Assembly: GCA_030452455.1 (NCBI GenBank)
Contig: JAKDMF010000003.1
Coordinates: 1-33,128, forward strand
Reading direction: 5' to 3'
DNA: 33,128 bases
Origin: a bacterium
GTDB taxonomy: Bacteria; Patescibacteriota; Saccharimonadia; Saccharimonadales; Saccharimonadaceae
Below are positions 1 through 8,291 of the stretch, piece after piece (position 1 is the first letter of the stretch; each line of letters begins with the position of its first letter). A program made the translations under genes and the position numbers. The notes below the pieces were generated by a model. It was not told where the DNA came from, did not search any database, and saw only the letters and a program-made list of their open reading frames with translations.

Positions 1-2288
1 ATATCTTTTTTAGTTATCGGGTTGGTTGATTTTGTGACCGTTAGCTTGATTTCGGCTCCCGATGGAGTACATTTTGTGGCCAGTTTTTTGGATACCTTGT
101 CAAATGTCATGCTAGTTCCGCTCGAGGATTTTTTGTACCACGACGGGTATAGCTCACCGCCAATGTGTTTGATACCCTTAGGCTCTTTCAGCCAAGCGCC
201 ATACTTACTCTTAACACCCTCGTCATAATGCTTGTCGGTGTATTTCATGACCGGGTCAACAATCTTGCCTGGAATCAGAGAGTTACCATTTTTGAGAGCT
301 TTTGTAGTGGCGTTACCGAGCCAGACGCCCATCGATATCTTCTTGCTATACGTCATAACCCATAGATCGCGTGGCTTACCGTTCAGGTCGGACGTACCAG
401 TCTTGACGGCTGTCTTGATACCGGGTATTTCAACGCCAGTTACGTAGCGGCCTTTGGTTAAGCCAAGACGAGCGTATGGATCAGACAGGATATCACCGAT
501 GATGTAGGCAATCTCAGGATCGAGGATTTGCTTCGATTTATCCTTCCATTTGATTAGGGTCTGTCCCTGGCTGTTTTTGACACTTAAGATGCTCGACTGT
601 TCGTGCCTAGTACCGGCATTGGCCAGTGTCGCAAAGGCATTAACGTGATCGATCTGGCGAGTACCACAGCCACCAATGGCGGCTGATAGACCGGCCTGTT
701 GCTCGACACCACGAGTACAGTAGTATTTGTCACCCATTTTACGGATATTATCAATTGTCGACTCGACGCCAGCGACATACATGGCTTTGACGGCCGGTAC
801 GTTGCGAGATTCGGCCAGGGCCTTACGGAGGGTGATAGCTCCCTCGAATCGCTTGTCGGCGTTTTGAAGCGGGGCTCCGTATTCTTTAGCAAAGTCGTTG
901 GAGTCGGTCAGTGTCCTCGTGCCGCTACCAAAACCGTCGCTCTTGAGTAGCTGAGCATAGACTTCCGGCTTGATACTTGAGCCCGGTTGGATAAATGACG
1001 TTGCGGCATTGTTCTGGCCGTAGCCGGGGTAGTTGTAGTCGCGACTACCCATCAGGGCTATTATTTGTCCATTGGTATTGTCCTGAACGGTGGCGGCGCC
1101 ATTATTGAAGCCGTAATAGCTCGGGTCGTATGTCTTGAACTCTTTTTTCATGGCTTTTTTGAGTTCTTTTTGGACGCCCCAATCAAGGGTTGTCTTGATG
1201 GTTAGGCCGCCCTTACCGACGGTCGCTTTACCGAGCTCAGCCTCGAGCTGAGAGCGAACCATCTGGACGAAGTGAGGTGCTTTTATATTTGAGTACTGGT
1301 CAGACTCTGGCCGTATCTTGTCAAGGATTGGCACTTTCTTGGCATCGTCAGCTTCTTTTTGCGTGATGTAGTTATTAGCTACCATCTTGTTAAGGACTTC
1401 ATGTTGGCGATTGATCAGTGCTTCATTGCCAGCTTCATTATAGGGGTCATATAGGCCTGGCTGGTTCGGCACGCCGGCCAGGAGGGCTGCCTGAGGCAGG
1501 TTAATCTTGCTAGCTGGTATACCGAAATAGGTCTGTGAGGCAGACTGAACTCCGTTACGACGGCCACCATAAGGTGATTCATTCAGGTAAAGTGTTAGAA
1601 TCTGGTCTTTATCGTAGAGGCGCTCGACTTCGATAGCTAGAATCATTTCCTTAATCTTACGCGGAATACCACTCAGGCTTCGGTCATGGGCCTCATCGGC
1701 GAAGTAGACCTGTTTGACGAGTTGTTGGGTCAGAGTTGAACCACCTTGGATGGATTCGCCGCGCAAATCTGTAATAGCGGCTCGGGCAATGCCAATTGGA
1801 CTAATACCGCCATGCTTATAGAAGTTACGATCCTCAATGGCGACGGTAGCTTGCTTCATATACTCACTGATCTGATCGGCTTTAACGGTCAGCTTGTAGT
1901 TGCCCTCGCCCTTGTCTTCCCAGAGTAGTTTGTCATTGCGGTCATAGTATTTAGATACCGTGGTTTGGACCTGTTTGGCGAGTTCGCTCGGACGGATGGC
2001 GTCGAGATCTTTACGGTAATAGGCAAATAGGGCTCCGGCTAGTAGCACCATGAGCAGTATAAAAATACCAACAAGCTTGATAAGCATGAATAGTCCTCGC
2101 CTGGAGAACCAATACGACCAGAATCGTTTCGGATGGACCCGATAGAAGAAGCGCTGAACTGGGTTCTTCGGCAAACTAGCCAAATATTCGGCTCGCTTAC
2201 GGGCTGAAGAATCCTTCTTGGTCTTGAGCCGACGAGTTAAGTTTGAATATACGTTCAACTTGCGTGATTTACTGCTTTTTTTAGCCAC
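1..2288 (-). CDS. Class A penicillin-binding protein (transglycosylase plus transpeptidase), C terminus beyond window
   Basis: Bifunctional peptidoglycan synthase: the GT51 domain polymerises lipid II into glycan strands and the transpeptidase domain cross-links stem peptides, both outside the cytoplasmic membrane. The frame is open from the GTG at 2288 to the left edge, giving 762 readable codons. Seen in order: a basic cytoplasmic tail (residues 1-65), one membrane anchor at about 66-91, the GT51 catalytic motif EDRNFYKHGG with Glu152, QGGSTLTQQL at 181-190, the transpeptidase SxxK motif SSIK with nucleophile Ser437, SRN at 494-496 and KTGTS at 629-633. The set is complete, so both activities are expected. 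GTG is the start because an in-frame TAG lies directly before it and a GAGGA Shine-Dalgarno sits about 11 nt upstream. The gene is divergent from tyrS. Which PBP1 subtype it is cannot be told from the sequence. Confidence 0.95.
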   Translation of the reverse strand, partial: MAKKSSKSRKLNVYSNLTRRLKTKKDSSARKRAEYLASLPKNPVQRFFYRVHPKRFWSYWFSRRGLFMLIKLVGIFILLMVLLAGALFAYYRKDLDAIRPSELAKQVQTTVSKYYDRNDKLLWEDKGEGNYKLTVKADQISEYMKQATVAIEDRNFYKHGGISPIGIARAAITDLRGESIQGGSTLTQQLVKQVYFADEAHDRSLSGIPRKIKEMILAIEVERLYDKDQILTLYLNESPYGGRRNGVQSASQTYFGIPASKINLPQAALLAGVPNQPGLYDPYNEAGNEALINRQHEVLNKMVANNYITQKEADDAKKVPILDKIRPESDQYSNIKAPHFVQMVRSQLEAELGKATVGKGGLTIKTTLDWGVQKELKKAMKKEFKTYDPSYYGFNNGAATVQDNTNGQIIALMGSRDYNYPGYGQNNAATSFIQPGSSIKPEVYAQLLKSDGFGSGTRTLTDSNDFAKEYGAPLQNADKRFEGAITLRKALAESRNVPAVKAMYVAGVESTIDNIRKMGDKYYCTRGVEQQAGLSAAIGGCGTRQIDHVNAFATLANAGTRHEQSSILSVKNSQGQTLIKWKDKSKQILDPEIAYIIGDILSDPYARLGLTKGRYVTGVEIPGIKTAVKTGTSDLNGKPRDLWVMTYSKKISMGVWLGNATTKALKNGNSLIPGKIVDPVMKYTDKHYDEGVKSKYGAWLKEPKGIKHIGGELYPSWYKKSSSGTSMTFDKVSKKLATKCTPSGAEIKLTVTKSTNPITKKD

Positions 2289-2325
2289 CTAATTTATATC
2301 CTCATAAAGTCTAACTTTAAATACT

Positions 2326-2334
2326 ATTGTAACA
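2326..2334 (-). promoter_or_regulatory. Extended -10 promoter of the penicillin-binding protein gene
   Basis: On the minus strand the sequence reads TGTTACAAT, an extended -10 (TG-n-TACAAT) about 38 nt before the GTG. No convincing -35 is seen. It predicts a leader of about 30 nt containing the GAGGA ribosome-binding site. Confidence 0.55.
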
Positions 2335-2400
2335 CGACGAGTTGAGAGAAATGTCAGTTAATTAAACTAAATTTAAATTAATCTTGGACCGCTCAATCTG

Positions 2401-2618
2401 GTGCAGCAGCAGCCTTCGAGTGAAGAAAATCAGCTGGCTTATTTTATTCCGAGAAGGCACCCTGATGAAACGAATGTTAAGATCGTAGCAGGCTGCTGCA
2501 CTTCCTTGTTCGGTCTTGTGAACAAGTTAGCAAGACTCTCACTTCGTAGTGCAGTAGTAACCGAGAGAAGAACCGAGCTTGCTCGTGTTATTCCGAAGAT
2601 GCGACCGAGCGCAGCGAA
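2401..2618 (+). other. Structured, internally repeated intergenic segment upstream of tyrS (candidate RNA)
   Basis: This fills most of the 369-base gap between the penicillin-binding protein gene and tyrS. It holds an outer inverted repeat (GTGCAGCAGC at 2401-2410 with GCTGCTGCAC at 2492-2501), GCCTTC/GAAGGC (2412-2417 with 2453-2458), a CTTG-TGAA-CAAG hairpin near 2516-2527 and CACT-TCGT-AGTG near 2540-2551. Two 33-nt segments inside it resemble each other. It lies upstream of the tyrS -10 element, so it is either a separate small RNA or part of a longer tyrS leader made from an upstream promoter; TTGAGA at 2342-2347 is one weak candidate. No T-box core was found at its 3' end. Short ORFs cross it on both strands, but none looks like a protein. 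Function unknown. Confidence 0.35.
2444..2476 (+). repeat. Imperfect 33-nt repeat, copy 1
   Basis: It begins TTATTCCGA and ends CGAATG. By my count 22 of 33 positions match copy 2 (2588-2620), with identical first nine and last six bases. Both copies lie in the candidate structured RNA upstream of tyrS. Confidence 0.5.
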
Positions 2619-2620
2619 TG
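2588..2620 (+). repeat. Imperfect 33-nt repeat, copy 2
   Basis: Second copy of the TTATTCCGA...CGAATG element, 144 nt downstream of the first. Its last two bases are the TG of the extended -10 element of tyrS, so it abuts the promoter. Confidence 0.5.
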
Positions 2621-2627
2621 CTATAAT
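2619..2627 (+). promoter_or_regulatory. Extended -10 promoter of the tyrS operon
   Basis: TGCTATAAT is a perfect extended -10, 30 nt before the tyrS ATG, with no matching -35. It predicts a leader of about 24 nt carrying the AAGGAGA ribosome-binding site. Confidence 0.7.
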
Positions 2628-2657
2628 AGTACAAACAATACCTAACAAGGAGATCTC

Positions 2658-3878
2658 ATGACGCTTTCACAAGAGCTGCAGTGGCGGGGCTTTGTAAACC
2701 AGACTACCTACAACGATATCAGTCAACTAGACGGAGATCCTATTAAGTTTTATCTAGGCGTCGACCCGAGTGCTGACAGCATGACAATCGGTAATTTGGC
2801 CGCGGCTATGATGGTCAGGCACTTTATAGATCATGGCCATGAGGCATTTTTACTAGTTGGCGGCGCGACCGGTATGATTGGTGACCCCGACGGCAAAGCT
2901 GATGAACGCAACCTAAAAACACTTGATGAAATCGCCAAAAATAAAGCCGGCATCGCCCGGCAGTATGACCAAGTCTTTTCCGGTCAGAAGTTCACGATCG
3001 TTGATAATTACGACTGGTTCAAGGACATGAACTACCTAGAGTTTCTGCGCGAAGTCGGAAAAAATGTTCCGCTGAGCCAGATGATTGGACGTGACTTCAT
3101 ACAGTCGAGGATCGGTGAAGGTGGCTCCGGTATTAGCTACGCCGAATTTAGCTACTCATTAATTCAAGGCTACGACTTCGTCCACCTAAACCGCAACCAC
3201 GGCGTCACGCTTCAGGTCTGCGGAGCTGACCAATGGGGTAATTCAATCGCTGGTGTCGATCTGATCCGCCGGATTGAAGGGACTGAGGCTCACGTCTACT
3301 CAACACCGCTTATTATCAACCAAGCGACCGGTAAAAAGTTCGGCAAGAGCGAAGATGGAGCTGTTTGGCTTGATCCAGCCAAAACAAGTGTCTATAAGTT
3401 CTACCAGTTCTGGCTAAATGTCGATGACAAGGGTGTAATCGACTACATGAAGGTTTACACATTGCTATCACGTGAAGAGATTGACGAAATCGCCCAAATT
3501 CATCAGCAAACTCCAGAGCAGCGCCAGGCCCAAAAACAGCTAGCTTACGCCGTAACTCGGCTTGTTCACGGGCAGGAGGCAGCTGACAACGTCGTCAAGG
3601 TCACCGGAGTGTTATTTGGGTCGTCGGATGTTTCGTTAGCTGATCTATCGAGCGAAGCTATCGGCATGCTATCGAACGAAATTCCAGTCGCTACAACTAA
3701 TCAGCCGGTTGTCGACTGTCTGATCGAGGCTAACCTTGCTAGTAGTAAGGGTGAAGCCCGACGACTCATAATTGGCGGTGCCGTATCTGTTGACGGTGAC
3801 AAGATTAGTGATGACATTACACTTGATGGCCAGCACTTGGTCAAAAAGGGCAAAAATAGTTTCGTATTAGTTAAATAG
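2658..3878 (+). CDS. tyrS: Tyrosyl-tRNA synthetase
   Basis: Class I aminoacyl-tRNA synthetase that charges tRNA-Tyr with tyrosine in the cytoplasm. At 406 residues it has the usual bacterial length. The Rossmann core is clear: YLGVDPSADS at about 32-41, GGATGMIGDP, SYAEFSYSLIQGYDF, CGADQWGN, the KMSKS-loop equivalent KFGKS at 227-231, and a C-terminal S4-type RNA-binding domain (about 340-406, with EARRLIIGGAVSVDG). The HIGH signature is replaced by TIGN at 43-46: the second His to Asn change is tolerated in class I enzymes, but Thr for the first His is unusual. The ATG has a strong AAGGAGA site. It is the first gene of a probable operon running to rsmD. Confidence 0.97.
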   Translation: MTLSQELQWRGFVNQTTYNDISQLDGDPIKFYLGVDPSADSMTIGNLAAAMMVRHFIDHGHEAFLLVGGATGMIGDPDGKADERNLKTLDEIAKNKAGIARQYDQVFSGQKFTIVDNYDWFKDMNYLEFLREVGKNVPLSQMIGRDFIQSRIGEGGSGISYAEFSYSLIQGYDFVHLNRNHGVTLQVCGADQWGNSIAGVDLIRRIEGTEAHVYSTPLIINQATGKKFGKSEDGAVWLDPAKTSVYKFYQFWLNVDDKGVIDYMKVYTLLSREEIDEIAQIHQQTPEQRQAQKQLAYAVTRLVHGQEAADNVVKVTGVLFGSSDVSLADLSSEAIGMLSNEIPVATTNQPVVDCLIEANLASSKGEARRLIIGGAVSVDGDKISDDITLDGQHLVKKGKNSFVLVK

Positions 3879-3890
3879 GGAGTATGGATT

Positions 3891-4664
3891 ATGTCCAAAA
3901 AAATTATTGCATTTGATCTTGATGATACATTGGCACCGAGCAAGTCGCACTTTGATCCACAGATGGTGGCGCTATTTGATAGGCTATTAGCCGTCTATGA
4001 TGTCTGCGTTATATCTGGGGCTCGCTTTGAGCTGTTTCAGCGACAGTTTTTGTCGCAGATTACGACTGAGCCGGACTCACTTGCTCGGCTCCATCTTATG
4101 CCGACAAGTGGTACCCGCTACTATACGCACGTTGATGGCGAGTGGCAGATGCAGTACGCCGAAGATTTCACTCCCGATGAAAAAGTGAAAATTATCCAGG
4201 CTCTCGAAGAGGGTCTAAAGGAGTCGGGCCTGGAGGAGGCTACGACCTACGGTGAAATAATCGAAGACCGTGACAGTCAGATAACTATGTCAGCTCTCGG
4301 CCAAGATATCGTCGCCCAACTTGGCGATGAAGGTGTCCGAATCAAAAAAGCTTGGGATCCGAACCGCACCAAAAAGAGTAAAATCCGCGACCTAGTTCAG
4401 CCAAAAATCCCTGAGTTTAACGTCAATGCTGCCGGCGCAACATCGATTGATGTCACCCGGCCAGGCGTTAACAAGGCCTACGGTATCGGGCGGCTGATCG
4501 AGATGACTGGTGTCAAAAAGAGCGAGATCCTGTTCATGGGCGATTCGATCGTGCCTGGCGGTAACGACTATCCAGTCGAGGAAATGGGCGTCGACTGTAT
4601 ATCTGTTCGCAACTGGCGCGATACGGCCTACGCTATCGAGGGGATACTTGGTGTCACTGAGTAG
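3891..4664 (+). CDS. HAD-superfamily hydrolase resembling eukaryotic-type phosphomannomutase
   Basis: A 257-residue HAD-superfamily protein. Motif I is FDLDDTLAP, with nucleophile Asp9 and acid/base Asp11. Motif II lies near VISGARFELF. Motif IV is MGDSIVPGGNDYP at about 216-228. The GGNDY form of motif IV together with a C2-type cap (about 85-185) is characteristic of the eukaryotic PMM branch of HAD-IIB, which interconverts mannose-6-phosphate and mannose-1-phosphate for GDP-mannose synthesis. The family is fairly secure; substrate assignment is inference and another sugar phosphatase or mutase is possible. It starts 12 nt after tyrS behind a GGGAG site and is 14 nt from recG, so it is probably co-transcribed. 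Confidence 0.8.
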   Translation: MSKKIIAFDLDDTLAPSKSHFDPQMVALFDRLLAVYDVCVISGARFELFQRQFLSQITTEPDSLARLHLMPTSGTRYYTHVDGEWQMQYAEDFTPDEKVKIIQALEEGLKESGLEEATTYGEIIEDRDSQITMSALGQDIVAQLGDEGVRIKKAWDPNRTKKSKIRDLVQPKIPEFNVNAAGATSIDVTRPGVNKAYGIGRLIEMTGVKKSEILFMGDSIVPGGNDYPVEEMGVDCISVRNWRDTAYAIEGILGVTE

Positions 4665-4678
4665 CACTAAGTGATTGT

Positions 4679-6709
4679 ATGATTCTATCGACAGACATCA
4701 CCAAGGTTAAGGGTGTCGGCCCAAAAACCGCCCTCCAGCTGCAGTCTGCCAATATAAATACTGTCGAAGACATGCTGAATTTCCTGCCGCGCCGTTATGA
4801 TGACTTTTCAGATGTTGTAGCGATTGAAGACATCAAGGCTGGCAAAGCAACGATAAAAGCTAAGTGCGAGTCCATCACTACCAAACAAGTTCGTCGTGGA
4901 CTGAAGATAACTACTGCCACGCTCGTCGATGACAGCGGCCGGCTCCAAGCTGTTTGGTTTAATCAGCCCTACCGAGCTACTCAGCTCAAACCAGACGAGG
5001 ATTTTCTCTTCTCGGGTGATTTTGAATTTAAATACAATAAATACCAGCTGACTAATCCGAGCTCTGAAAAAGTTAGTGATGCCCCGATTCAGACAGATCG
5101 AATGCTGCCAGTCTACCGGCATATTAAAGGCCTTAAGTCGCAAACTACTCGCAAAATACTAAATGAACTGAAACCTCTGATGACGATGTTGCCTGAAACT
5201 TTGCCAGGTGAGTTGATTAAGCGCGAAGGTCTAATCAGCCGCGGCGATGCCATGCTCGGCCTGCACTTTCCCAAAACCGCGTCTGATATTGAGTCAGGCC
5301 GGGAGAGATTTGCCTTCGAGGAGCTATTTCAGCTGCTACTAGCTAGTCAATACAACCGCCAAGCTAATAGTCAACTAGAGGGCTGGGTCATACCGTTCCA
5401 GCAGGAGTCGGTTAAGAAGTTCGTGGCTAGCTTGCCATTTAATCTGACTAACTCACAGCGGTTAGCTGCCTGGGAGGTTTTACAGGACTTTGAACGACAG
5501 ACACCGATGAACCGCCTGCTGCAGGGTGATGTCGGAGCTGGCAAGACTGTCGTGGCTGGTCTAGCTATGGAGCAGGCGTCTCGAGCCGGTATGCAATCGG
5601 CCCTCATGGCGCCAACCGAGATACTGGCCTCGCAGCACGCCGAAACTCTTCGAAAGTTGTTGGGCCCATTTGGCATTACTGTCGGTCTATTGACTGGCAG
5701 TGTCAAGACTCAGGCTCGTAAGGAAATATTAAGTCAGCTAGCGACCGGTGGCGTCGACGTGGTTGTCGGCACTCATGCGCTAATCCAGGACACCATAGAG
5801 TTTCATAAGCTCGGCTTTGTGGTCATTGATGAGCAACATCGTTTTGGTGTTAAGCAGCGCCAACAACTACTCGATAAGTCGACTAAAATGCCGCACCTGC
5901 TGGCTATGACGGCTACTCCGATACCACGCAGCTTGGCGCTAACGGTCTACGGCGAGCTAGACGTCTCGGTTCTGCGTGACATGCCAAAAGGCCGCAAGCC
6001 GATCGAAACTCACCTGTGGTCTCCGAATAGTCGGACGCAGCTCTATGACAGGATCGATCAGCAAATCGAGCTTGGTCGACAGGTCTACGTTGTTTGCAGT
6101 CTAATCGACGACAACCCCGACAACGATACCAGGAGCGTCGAGGCTGAATATAAACGATTATCGGGATCTGTCTTTAAACATCGTCGAATCGGGTTATTGC
6201 ACGGTCGCCTGAAGCCAGACGAAAAGACCGAAATTATGACCCGATTTTTAAGCGGCGAACTAGATATTTTGGTCAGCACTACAGTGGTCGAGGTTGGTGT
6301 CGATGTACCGAACGCCACTGTCATGATGATAGAAAACGCTGATCAGTTTGGTCTGTCGCAGCTTCACCAGCTGCGTGGTCGAGTCGGCCGGAGCGAACAC
6401 CAGAGCTACTGCTACTTAGTTATGACTGACAGCAAGCGACCATCACAGCGCCTACGGGAGATCGAGAAGTCTGGTGACGGTTTCTACTTGGCTGAAGTTG
6501 ACCTCAGGCTTCGCGGCCCAGGCGAAATATACGGCAAGGCTCAGCACGGTGCACTTAACCTCCAGATCGCTACTTTAGCTGATACTAAATTGATAGCGCG
6601 GGCTCAATCGGCCGCCCGACGTTTCGTGGAATCTGGCCTGGATTTGATACAATACAAACAGTTAGCTGATCAAGTTCACTATTATCAGCGTTTGACGACA
6701 TTAAACTAG
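4679..6709 (+). CDS. recG: ATP-dependent DNA helicase RecG
   Basis: Branch-migration helicase that remodels stalled replication forks and Holliday junctions. At 676 residues it has the typical RecG size. The N-terminal wedge/OB domain starts with a helix-hairpin-helix-like stretch (KVKGVGPKTALQLQ) and LPRRYDD. Walker A is GDVGAGKT at about 283-290, the DEQH box is at 384-387, and the helicase C-terminal lobe has VVEVGVDVP and HQLRGRVGRS. The C-terminal RecG hook region (LRLRGPGEIYG, then QHGALNLQIA) is intact. It sits in the middle of the tyrS-rsmD operon, and its stop is one base before the next ATG. The ribosome-binding site is weak, so translational coupling with upstream genes is likely. 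Confidence 0.97.
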   Translation: MILSTDITKVKGVGPKTALQLQSANINTVEDMLNFLPRRYDDFSDVVAIEDIKAGKATIKAKCESITTKQVRRGLKITTATLVDDSGRLQAVWFNQPYRATQLKPDEDFLFSGDFEFKYNKYQLTNPSSEKVSDAPIQTDRMLPVYRHIKGLKSQTTRKILNELKPLMTMLPETLPGELIKREGLISRGDAMLGLHFPKTASDIESGRERFAFEELFQLLLASQYNRQANSQLEGWVIPFQQESVKKFVASLPFNLTNSQRLAAWEVLQDFERQTPMNRLLQGDVGAGKTVVAGLAMEQASRAGMQSALMAPTEILASQHAETLRKLLGPFGITVGLLTGSVKTQARKEILSQLATGGVDVVVGTHALIQDTIEFHKLGFVVIDEQHRFGVKQRQQLLDKSTKMPHLLAMTATPIPRSLALTVYGELDVSVLRDMPKGRKPIETHLWSPNSRTQLYDRIDQQIELGRQVYVVCSLIDDNPDNDTRSVEAEYKRLSGSVFKHRRIGLLHGRLKPDEKTEIMTRFLSGELDILVSTTVVEVGVDVPNATVMMIENADQFGLSQLHQLRGRVGRSEHQSYCYLVMTDSKRPSQRLREIEKSGDGFYLAEVDLRLRGPGEIYGKAQHGALNLQIATLADTKLIARAQSAARRFVESGLDLIQYKQLADQVHYYQRLTTLN

Positions 6710-6710
6710 T

Positions 6711-7520
6711 ATGTACTCAGGAACAACATTTCGAATAAAATCTGGTCTAGTGATGGGAGTCCATCAAAAAATCGACCGTGTAGCACGCCGCAAATTAGGT
6801 GGGTTACTTGACGATGCCACCGATTTTCCGACTATTTCTGAGATTTTACATTTCGAGGGCCTGAACGGTCCGGATGGAATTAAGCGTAAAAGCCCTGGCA
6901 AAGACGAACCTTGGCACTTTATAGACCCAACCAAACCAGAAGAGTCCAAGCTACTCGAGCTGATAGATAATCACATCAATAACCTGGCCCGGGCGCTGCA
7001 GGCCGGCAATCAAGAGCGAGCTGCCTTTGAAGCGGCCTGGCTTTCACATGCTGTAACTGATGGGTTAACTCCGGCTCATCATTACCCACTTGAGGATAAA
7101 CTAATCGAGCTCCGTGGCGGCGAAGGACTCGATAGCCGTTCCAGCAAGCGTAAAAAGGTTATCCTACCTGGAGACACTAAACTAAAACAGATTGCCAACA
7201 ACTGGGAGTTCTGGGGTGCTCGTGGCGTCATGACAACTCATCTCGGGTTTGAGCTTGGCGTGGCGTCGACTATTTCGTCGCATAAATTCTCAGTTGAAAA
7301 GCCAGATGAGGACATGCTAGCGGCAGTTAAAAAGGATGGCTACCGGCGAGTGTTCATAAATATACTACGAGAAGTTAATTCCCTTCATATGTACGAGGCT
7401 TACACCAAAGCTGGTTGGAGTCGTAAGTTGGCTCGCCAGACACGACATGAGCTGATGCCATTTATTATTGAAGCGGTCTGCCTGTCGTGGTACGCCGCGT
7501 TTTACGGGGCAAAAAAGTGA
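6711..7520 (+). CDS. Zinc-dependent phospholipase C-like domain protein
   Basis: A 269-residue protein with the His/Asp pattern of the zinc-dependent phospholipase C / P1-nuclease fold: MGVHQKI (His18), WHFIDP (His69), DNHINNL (His88) and LSHAVTDGLTPAHH (His113, Asp117, His123, His124). In this family such residues bind a tri-zinc cluster that hydrolyses phosphodiesters. No signal peptide or membrane segment is seen, although members are often secreted, so a lipid substrate is uncertain and a nuclease or structural role is possible. The ATG lies one base after the recG stop; Met15 at 6753 is an alternative start that would begin directly at the conserved GVH. The 3' end overlaps rsmD by 4 nt (GTGA). 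Confidence 0.65.
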   Translation: MYSGTTFRIKSGLVMGVHQKIDRVARRKLGGLLDDATDFPTISEILHFEGLNGPDGIKRKSPGKDEPWHFIDPTKPEESKLLELIDNHINNLARALQAGNQERAAFEAAWLSHAVTDGLTPAHHYPLEDKLIELRGGEGLDSRSSKRKKVILPGDTKLKQIANNWEFWGARGVMTTHLGFELGVASTISSHKFSVEKPDEDMLAAVKKDGYRRVFINILREVNSLHMYEAYTKAGWSRKLARQTRHELMPFIIEAVCLSWYAAFYGAKK

Positions 7521-8059
7521 ACATCCGAATAATAGCTGGTACATATGGTGGTCGGACAATGGCCGCTCCAGCTGGGCGTACAACGCACCCGATGGGTGAG
7601 AGGATACGCAACGCCGTGTTTAATAGCTTGGGCGGCGAAATCAGCGGAGCCAGCGTGCTAGACGTCTTCGCGGGTAGCGGAGTGGTTGGTCTCGAGGCGT
7701 TGAGTCGGGGGGCTAAGCAGGCAATCTTCGTCGAACGAGATCGAAATGCTCAGCGTTGTATATTAGACAATATAAAATCTTTGCAGATTGCGGGCAGTAC
7801 GAAGCTAATCAAAACGACTGTTTCTAATTGGCTAGAATCGTCTGAGCCAGAGGATTTTGATATTATTTTCGCCGACCCACCGTACCACGATCCACAGTTA
7901 TCCACAGTCGCCCGATTATTCGGACTATTAAAACCGGGCGGGCTTATGGTATTATCACATTCAGGTAGGGGTGAGTTGCCGACCAAAACGGGAGTTGTTG
8001 TGGTGGACAATCGTAGTTATGGTAATGCGGTGATAACCCTCTACCGCCGAGAATCTTAG
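7517..8059 (+). CDS. rsmD: 16S rRNA (guanine966-N2)-methyltransferase RsmD
   Basis: SAM-dependent methyltransferase that modifies G966 of 16S rRNA during 30S assembly. The 180-residue product opens with IRIIAGTYGGR, as RsmD proteins do, then THPMGERIRNAVFN, the SAM-binding motif VLDVFAGSGVVGLEALSRGA and the catalytic DPPY at about 119-122. I chose the GTG at 7517 because it overlaps the preceding TGA in a GTGA arrangement and gives the normal N terminus. A GTG at 7487 would add ten residues buried inside the upstream gene. It is the last gene of the tyrS operon and is followed by a small hairpin with a T tract. Confidence 0.93.
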   Translation: MNIRIIAGTYGGRTMAAPAGRTTHPMGERIRNAVFNSLGGEISGASVLDVFAGSGVVGLEALSRGAKQAIFVERDRNAQRCILDNIKSLQIAGSTKLIKTTVSNWLESSEPEDFDIIFADPPYHDPQLSTVARLFGLLKPGGLMVLSHSGRGELPTKTGVVVVDNRSYGNAVITLYRRES

Positions 8060-8074
8060 TATGTATTGATAAGT

Positions 8075-8096
8075 CGACATTATGTCGTCTTTTTTA
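8075..8096 (+). terminator. Terminator after rsmD
   Basis: A short CGACA-TTA-TGTCG hairpin is followed by a T-rich tract (TCTTTTTTATTT), 15 nt after the rsmD stop. The stem is short, so termination may be partial; a second hairpin follows at 8132. Confidence 0.55.
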
Positions 8097-8131
8097 TTTC
8101 CAGTAGTATCTAAAGGATTTTATAGAAACCA

Positions 8132-8155
8132 AAAACCGCCCCAATGGGCGGTTTT
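8132..8155. terminator. Bidirectional terminator between rsmD and tRNA-Leu
   Basis: A ten-base-pair stem AAAACCGCCC / GGGCGGTTTT with loop CAAT. It has an A tract on one side and T residues on the other, so it can end the minus-strand tRNA-Leu transcript and back up rsmD termination. Confidence 0.75.
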
Positions 8156-8171
8156 ATAATAAAGTTCAATT

Positions 8172-8256
8172 TGGTACGGATGAAAGGACTTGAACCTTCA
8201 CGCCCGAGGGCACGTGCTCCTAAGGCACGCGTGTCTACCAATTCCACCACATCCGC
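8172..8256 (-). tRNA. tRNA-Leu, anticodon UAG
   Basis: An 85-nt class II tRNA with CCA encoded at its 3' end (8172-8174). On the minus strand the acceptor arm is GCGGATG / CATCCGT (first pair G-U), the D arm is GTG-GAATTGGTAGA-CAC, the anticodon stem is CGTGC/GCACG with loop CTTAGGA giving anticodon UAG (8220-8222), there is a long variable arm (TGCCCTCGGGCG) typical of leucine, and a TTCAAGT T-loop. It reads CUA and other CUN codons; CTA is common in the neighbouring genes. Confidence 0.95.
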
Positions 8257-8291
8257 AAATATTGTTTGTGATTGAACTTATTCTAAGTCAT

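Noticed and set aside
2380-2657. T-box riboswitch for tyrS
   Set aside because: No AGGGTGGnACCGCG core or terminator/antiterminator lies near the gene. A GGACCGC string at 2386-2392 is in the wrong place, and the -10 element lies downstream of the structured part.
2401-2661. 86-residue ORF (GTG start) and a 69-residue antisense ORF upstream of tyrS
   Set aside because: The plus-strand ORF overlaps the tyrS promoter and start, both lack translation signals, and the region is explained better by inverted repeats.
7487-7516. rsmD start at GTG 7487
   Set aside because: It lies deep in the upstream coding region; the GTGA overlap at 7517 gives the conserved N terminus.
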